From Betaproteobacteria bacterium Ga0077540 (GTDB lineage: Bacteria; Pseudomonadota; Gammaproteobacteria; Burkholderiales; Methylophilaceae), in the NCBI GenBank assembly GCA_001464125.1, contig LNEP01000004.1, positions 1 through 64,000 on the forward strand: 64,000 bases of DNA, given 5' to 3'. The notes below the pieces were generated by a model, which was given only the letters and a program-made list of their open reading frames with translations, was not told the DNA's origin and made no database searches. Of the stretch, positions 60,646-64,000 are shown piece after piece. Position 1 is the stretch's first letter. Every line of letters begins with the position of its first letter. The translations under genes were made by a program, and so were the position numbers.

Positions 60646-62400
60646 CTAAACATCGAATTCTTTGTGATACAACTTATTGTAGTAACCATTTTGCGCGAGT
60701 AGCGATTGATGCGATCCAGACTCTACAATTTTCCCATGATCCATCACCAAAATTCTATCGGCGTTTTCAATGGTGCTTAAGCGGTGTGCAATGACTAGCG
60801 TTGTTCGACCTTGCATCAAAGTATCTAATGCGGCTTGCACATGTTGCTCAGACTCACCATCCAACGCAGAAGTCGCTTCGTCTAACAGCAGAATAGGGGC
60901 ATTTTTAAGGATGGCACGCGCAATCGCAATACGTTGCTTTTGACCACCCGATAGACGCACGCCACGGTCACCCACTTCATTCTGCAATCCATCTGGGAGT
61001 TGCTGAATGAAATCCCACGCGTGGGCCGCTTTGGCTGCTGCTATCACATCTGACTCGCTCGCATCGCGCAGTACACCATACGCAATATTATTAAAGATGG
61101 TGTCGTTAAACAGCACAATATCTTGGCTCACTAGCGAATATTGCGCACGCAAATTACGTAATTCCAGTGCACGAATATCAATGCCATCTAGCAAAATCAG
61201 CCCTTGTTGCAACTCATAAAATCTAGGCAACAGATTTACCAACGTGGTTTTTCCACTTCCAGAACGCCCTACCAGCGCCACTTTCTCACCAGGTTGAATA
61301 GTAAAGCTCAGATTATCAATAGCGAGGCGCTTGGCGTTCTCATAGCGAATAGATACATTTTTAAATTCGATTTCACCACGTGCACGGGCAATCTGTTTAT
61401 CGCCTTCGTTCACCTCGTGTGGACTATCAATCAAATCAAACACGCTTTGTGCGGCAGCCAACCCTATCTGCAAATCCTCATTGGCAGCGGCAATATGTTT
61501 GATGGGTGCAATCATCATCAACAATGCGCCCACAAACGCCGCAAACTCACCTACTGTAAACTGGTCCATGGCGTAATACACCACCAGAGCGAGCGCCAGC
61601 GCAGATGATATCTCGATGACAAAACTGCTTAAACCAGCAATTCGGGTTGAGCGCAGTTCAAATTGCGCATTTTTATTGACCACGCTACTAAAACGGTCAA
61701 TCTCATACGGCTCTGCGCCAAATATTTTGACAATGCGCTGACCAGCAATCGCTTCTTCTGCACTTTTGGTAATTTCACCAACGCCCTGTTGGACTTTTTT
61801 AGCATTAGCACGGAGTTTAGGCGTCATTTTACGTAGGTAAAATGCCATGAAGGGCGTGACAGTTGCGAACACCAGAGTCAATCGCCAATCCAAATACAAC
61901 ATGTAGGCGACCAATCCAATCACGGTGAGTACGTCACGCACAACATTGAGTGCTGAACGTGTGGTGACCGAAGATAGACGCTCGACATCATAGGTGAGCT
62001 TTGAGACCAGCAAACCAGTTGAGCTCGCATCAAAGAAATTAACGGGTAACTGCATCAGCTTCTCAAACGCTTGTACTCTAAGCTGTGCCACCACTCTTCT
62101 CGCCACAATTTTAAGGCTATAAACAGAGGCAAACCCAGAAAATGCACGTACTGTCATCAGTACAAACAGCATGATGGGCAGCGCCCATAATTCACCCGGC
62201 GCTTGTTTCACAAAGCCTTCATCGGTCACTTTTTTGATGAGCGCTAGGAACGCGGTATTGCTACCCGATAAAACGATTGTGGTGAGAATGGTAATTAGAA
62301 AGTAAATCTTGTGTTGCCAAGCATAACGAAACAGTCGCAAATACAATGCTTTTGCATTTGCGACTGGTGGGATTGCTTGCTTATTTTTTTGACGTGCCAT
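60646..62400 (-). CDS. msbA: Lipid A export ABC transporter MsbA
   Basis: ABC half-transporter; VALVGRSGSGKTTLVNLLPRFYE; LSGGQKQRIAIARAILKNAPILLLDEATSALD. Confidence 0.95.
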   Translation of the reverse strand: MARQKNKQAIPPVANAKALYLRLFRYAWQHKIYFLITILTTIVLSGSNTAFLALIKKVTDEGFVKQAPGELWALPIMLFVLMTVRAFSGFASVYSLKIVARRVVAQLRVQAFEKLMQLPVNFFDASSTGLLVSKLTYDVERLSSVTTRSALNVVRDVLTVIGLVAYMLYLDWRLTLVFATVTPFMAFYLRKMTPKLRANAKKVQQGVGEITKSAEEAIAGQRIVKIFGAEPYEIDRFSSVVNKNAQFELRSTRIAGLSSFVIEISSALALALVVYYAMDQFTVGEFAAFVGALLMMIAPIKHIAAANEDLQIGLAAAQSVFDLIDSPHEVNEGDKQIARARGEIEFKNVSIRYENAKRLAIDNLSFTIQPGEKVALVGRSGSGKTTLVNLLPRFYELQQGLILLDGIDIRALELRNLRAQYSLVSQDIVLFNDTIFNNIAYGVLRDASESDVIAAAKAAHAWDFIQQLPDGLQNEVGDRGVRLSGGQKQRIAIARAILKNAPILLLDEATSALDGESEQHVQAALDTLMQGRTTLVIAHRLSTIENADRILVMDHGKIVESGSHQSLLAQNGYYNKLYHKEFDV

Positions 62401-62471
62401 GATGCCTAGTTTCGGTGCCTAGTGATGCTTCCACTGATTTTCGATGAAGCTAACCATCAAGAAACTGGAAA

Positions 62472-62894
62472 TTAAGAACCAGAATTCACCTGTGTAGCAA
62501 AGGTAATATGAGTAAAGTTGGCCATGCGTGATGCTTCCATTACATTGATTACAGATTGATGTGTCGCTTTTGCATCCGCATTAATGATAATAGTGGGCTC
62601 TTTACCATCACCCACTGCCTTTACCAATGCAGTAGAAATAGCATTGACGCCATCACCATTTACCGCACTACCATTCACCATATAACGCCCACTTGCATCG
62701 ACTTCTACGGTAATGGTCAGAGGCTTTTCTTGTGGCGCATTAGCTTCTGCTGTAGGCAGGTTAATTTGTAATTCACTAGTGCGCGCAAACGTGGCACTCA
62801 CCACCAAGAAAATAATAATGACCAATAACACATCAATGAGTGGCACCAGATTCATTTCTAAATCTTCGTGACGCTTACCTCGTTGAAAATTCAT
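62472..62894 (-). CDS. exbD: ExbD/TolR biopolymer transport protein
   Basis: MNLVPLIDVLLVIIIFLVVSATFARTSELQINLPTAEA. Confidence 0.93.
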   Translation of the reverse strand: MNFQRGKRHEDLEMNLVPLIDVLLVIIIFLVVSATFARTSELQINLPTAEANAPQEKPLTITVEVDASGRYMVNGSAVNGDGVNAISTALVKAVGDGKEPTIIINADAKATHQSVINVMEASRMANFTHITFATQVNSGS

Positions 62895-63039
62895 GTTCTA
62901 AACCTTTTCTCAACTACTTCAAAAAATTCCGTCGCAATTAATTCGCTAACAAATCATGTGAACACAAGACATTTTTCGCAGACAGCACACGGAGTACAGC
63001 AACAAAAAATGACGACGAAATCACATGATTTAAAACTAT

Positions 63040-63645
63040 TTACTTACGGTCACCGTGAATGATTTCAACTAGCTTAATCGCTTGCTGTTCCATATCAACT
63101 AGTAAACCGTCCACTTTGCCACGGAAATAACGGTAGGCAATCATCGCTGGCACTGCCACTACAATACCTGCAGCAGTGTTATAGAGCGCAACTGAAATAC
63201 CGCGTGCGAATTGGGCAACATCATGACCGCTATTAGTAAACGAGCCGAATAACTCTACCATACCAATGACCGTACCCAGCAAGCCTAACAATGGCGCAAC
63301 GGTTGCAATGGTTCCTAGAGTTGGTAAATAGCGCTCTAATTTGTGCGCAACTGCACGGCCTGTTTCTTCGATGGCCTCTTTGGTGATTTCACGAGAGTTT
63401 TTTGAGTTAGCTAGCGCACTGGCAAACACTTCACCCAAAAGAGAATGCCCCTCAAGTTTAGCTAGCGTCTCTCGAGTAATGCCACCTTGCCCCAACCATT
63501 TTTGCACTTCTGGCAGCAGATTACTTGGCGCAACTACCTCGCTGCGTAATGCCCAAGCGCGCTCACCAATAATGGCTAATGCAATCACCGAGGCGATAAT
63601 AAGCGGCCAAATTGGCCAACCGGCAGCAACAATAATTTCCCACAC
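63040..63645 (-). CDS. exbB: MotA/TolQ/ExbB proton channel family protein
   Basis: LPTLGTIATVAPLLGLLGTVIGMVELFGSF; ISVALYNTAAGIVVAVPAMIAYRYF. Confidence 0.93.
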   Translation of the reverse strand: MWEIIVAAGWPIWPLIIASVIALAIIGERAWALRSEVVAPSNLLPEVQKWLGQGGITRETLAKLEGHSLLGEVFASALANSKNSREITKEAIEETGRAVAHKLERYLPTLGTIATVAPLLGLLGTVIGMVELFGSFTNSGHDVAQFARGISVALYNTAAGIVVAVPAMIAYRYFRGKVDGLLVDMEQQAIKLVEIIHGDRK

Positions 63646-63734
63646 AGTAAAAACTCCTTCATATAAAAACTACCGCTACTTTAGCGTTAAGTGCCATTTT
63701 CAGCAAGTTTAAGTCACTATTTACACAGAATTAA

Positions 63735-64000
63735 TCATGGATAGCGATCATGCCAATATTTAGGATAGCGCTTGCGCCAAGCGGTAGGTGTAATCGGTTG
63801 ATTGGCTTGAAAGTGTATCTGCACAGCACCATCGTAATCGGAGCGATATACAATCGCACCCGTCTGCTGGTAGCGCTGCTGAATAATAGGCTTAGGATGG
63901 CCAAATCGGTTAAGATATCCATTGGTCATGACCACATATTGTGGGCTCACGGCCTCAATGAATCCATGGCTGGATGATGTTTTACTACCATGATGTGGTG
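63735..64000 (-). CDS. comEC: ComEC/Rec2-type competence protein, C-terminal fragment truncated by the window edge
   Basis: Minus-strand frame reads PHHGSKTSSSHGFIEAVSPQYVVMTNGYLNRFGHPKPIIQQRYQQTGAIVYRSDYDGAVQIHF, the C-terminal MBL-fold part of ComEC. Confidence 0.85.
   Translation of the reverse strand, partial: PHHGSKTSSSHGFIEAVSPQYVVMTNGYLNRFGHPKPIIQQRYQQTGAIVYRSDYDGAVQIHFQANQPITPTAWRKRYPKYWHDRYP

Overview
This window is a gene-dense, chromosomal, core-genome segment from a Gram-negative bacterium. Gene content and order suggest a betaproteobacterium, probably a Methylophilaceae-like methylotroph, but that assignment is inference. I see no integrase, transposase, prophage or CRISPR array. 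It opens with an initiator tRNA and an rRNA-leader-like boxA on the minus strand, so an rRNA operon probably lies just left of the window. Main blocks: glgP, htpG; a polyphosphate island (ppx, an AKP-rich histone-H1-like gene, sixA, ppk); photolyase with a 57-aa DUF2256 gene missing from the ORF track; the envelope-stress/translation block rpoE-rseA-rseB-rseC-degQ // lepA-lepB-DUF4845-rnc-era-hyp-recO-pdxJ-acpS-tcdA; nadB; scpA/scpB/trpS; feoAB; purL; a run of exported redox/beta-propeller proteins including an FccAB-like pair; sucCD-ankyrin-nadE-glnB; kdsB/lpxK/msbA/exbD/exbB; and the 3' part of comEC. The best candidates for something undescribed are: (1) a 959-aa membrane protein at 20925-23804 with about 304 residues of (AEAEAKAK)-type repeat ahead of one TM segment and an AsmA-like domain, lying between degQ and lepA on the opposite strand; (2) two long terminator-like hairpins spanning the start codons of genes for exported proteins (45187-45246 and 30968-31031), where the U-tract is also signal-peptide coding sequence; (3) a histone-H1-like gene with a perfect palindrome in its 5' region, between ppx and ppk; (4) pdxJ split by an apparent internal deletion of about 17 nt. 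All functional calls come from reading the translations; no database search was run.
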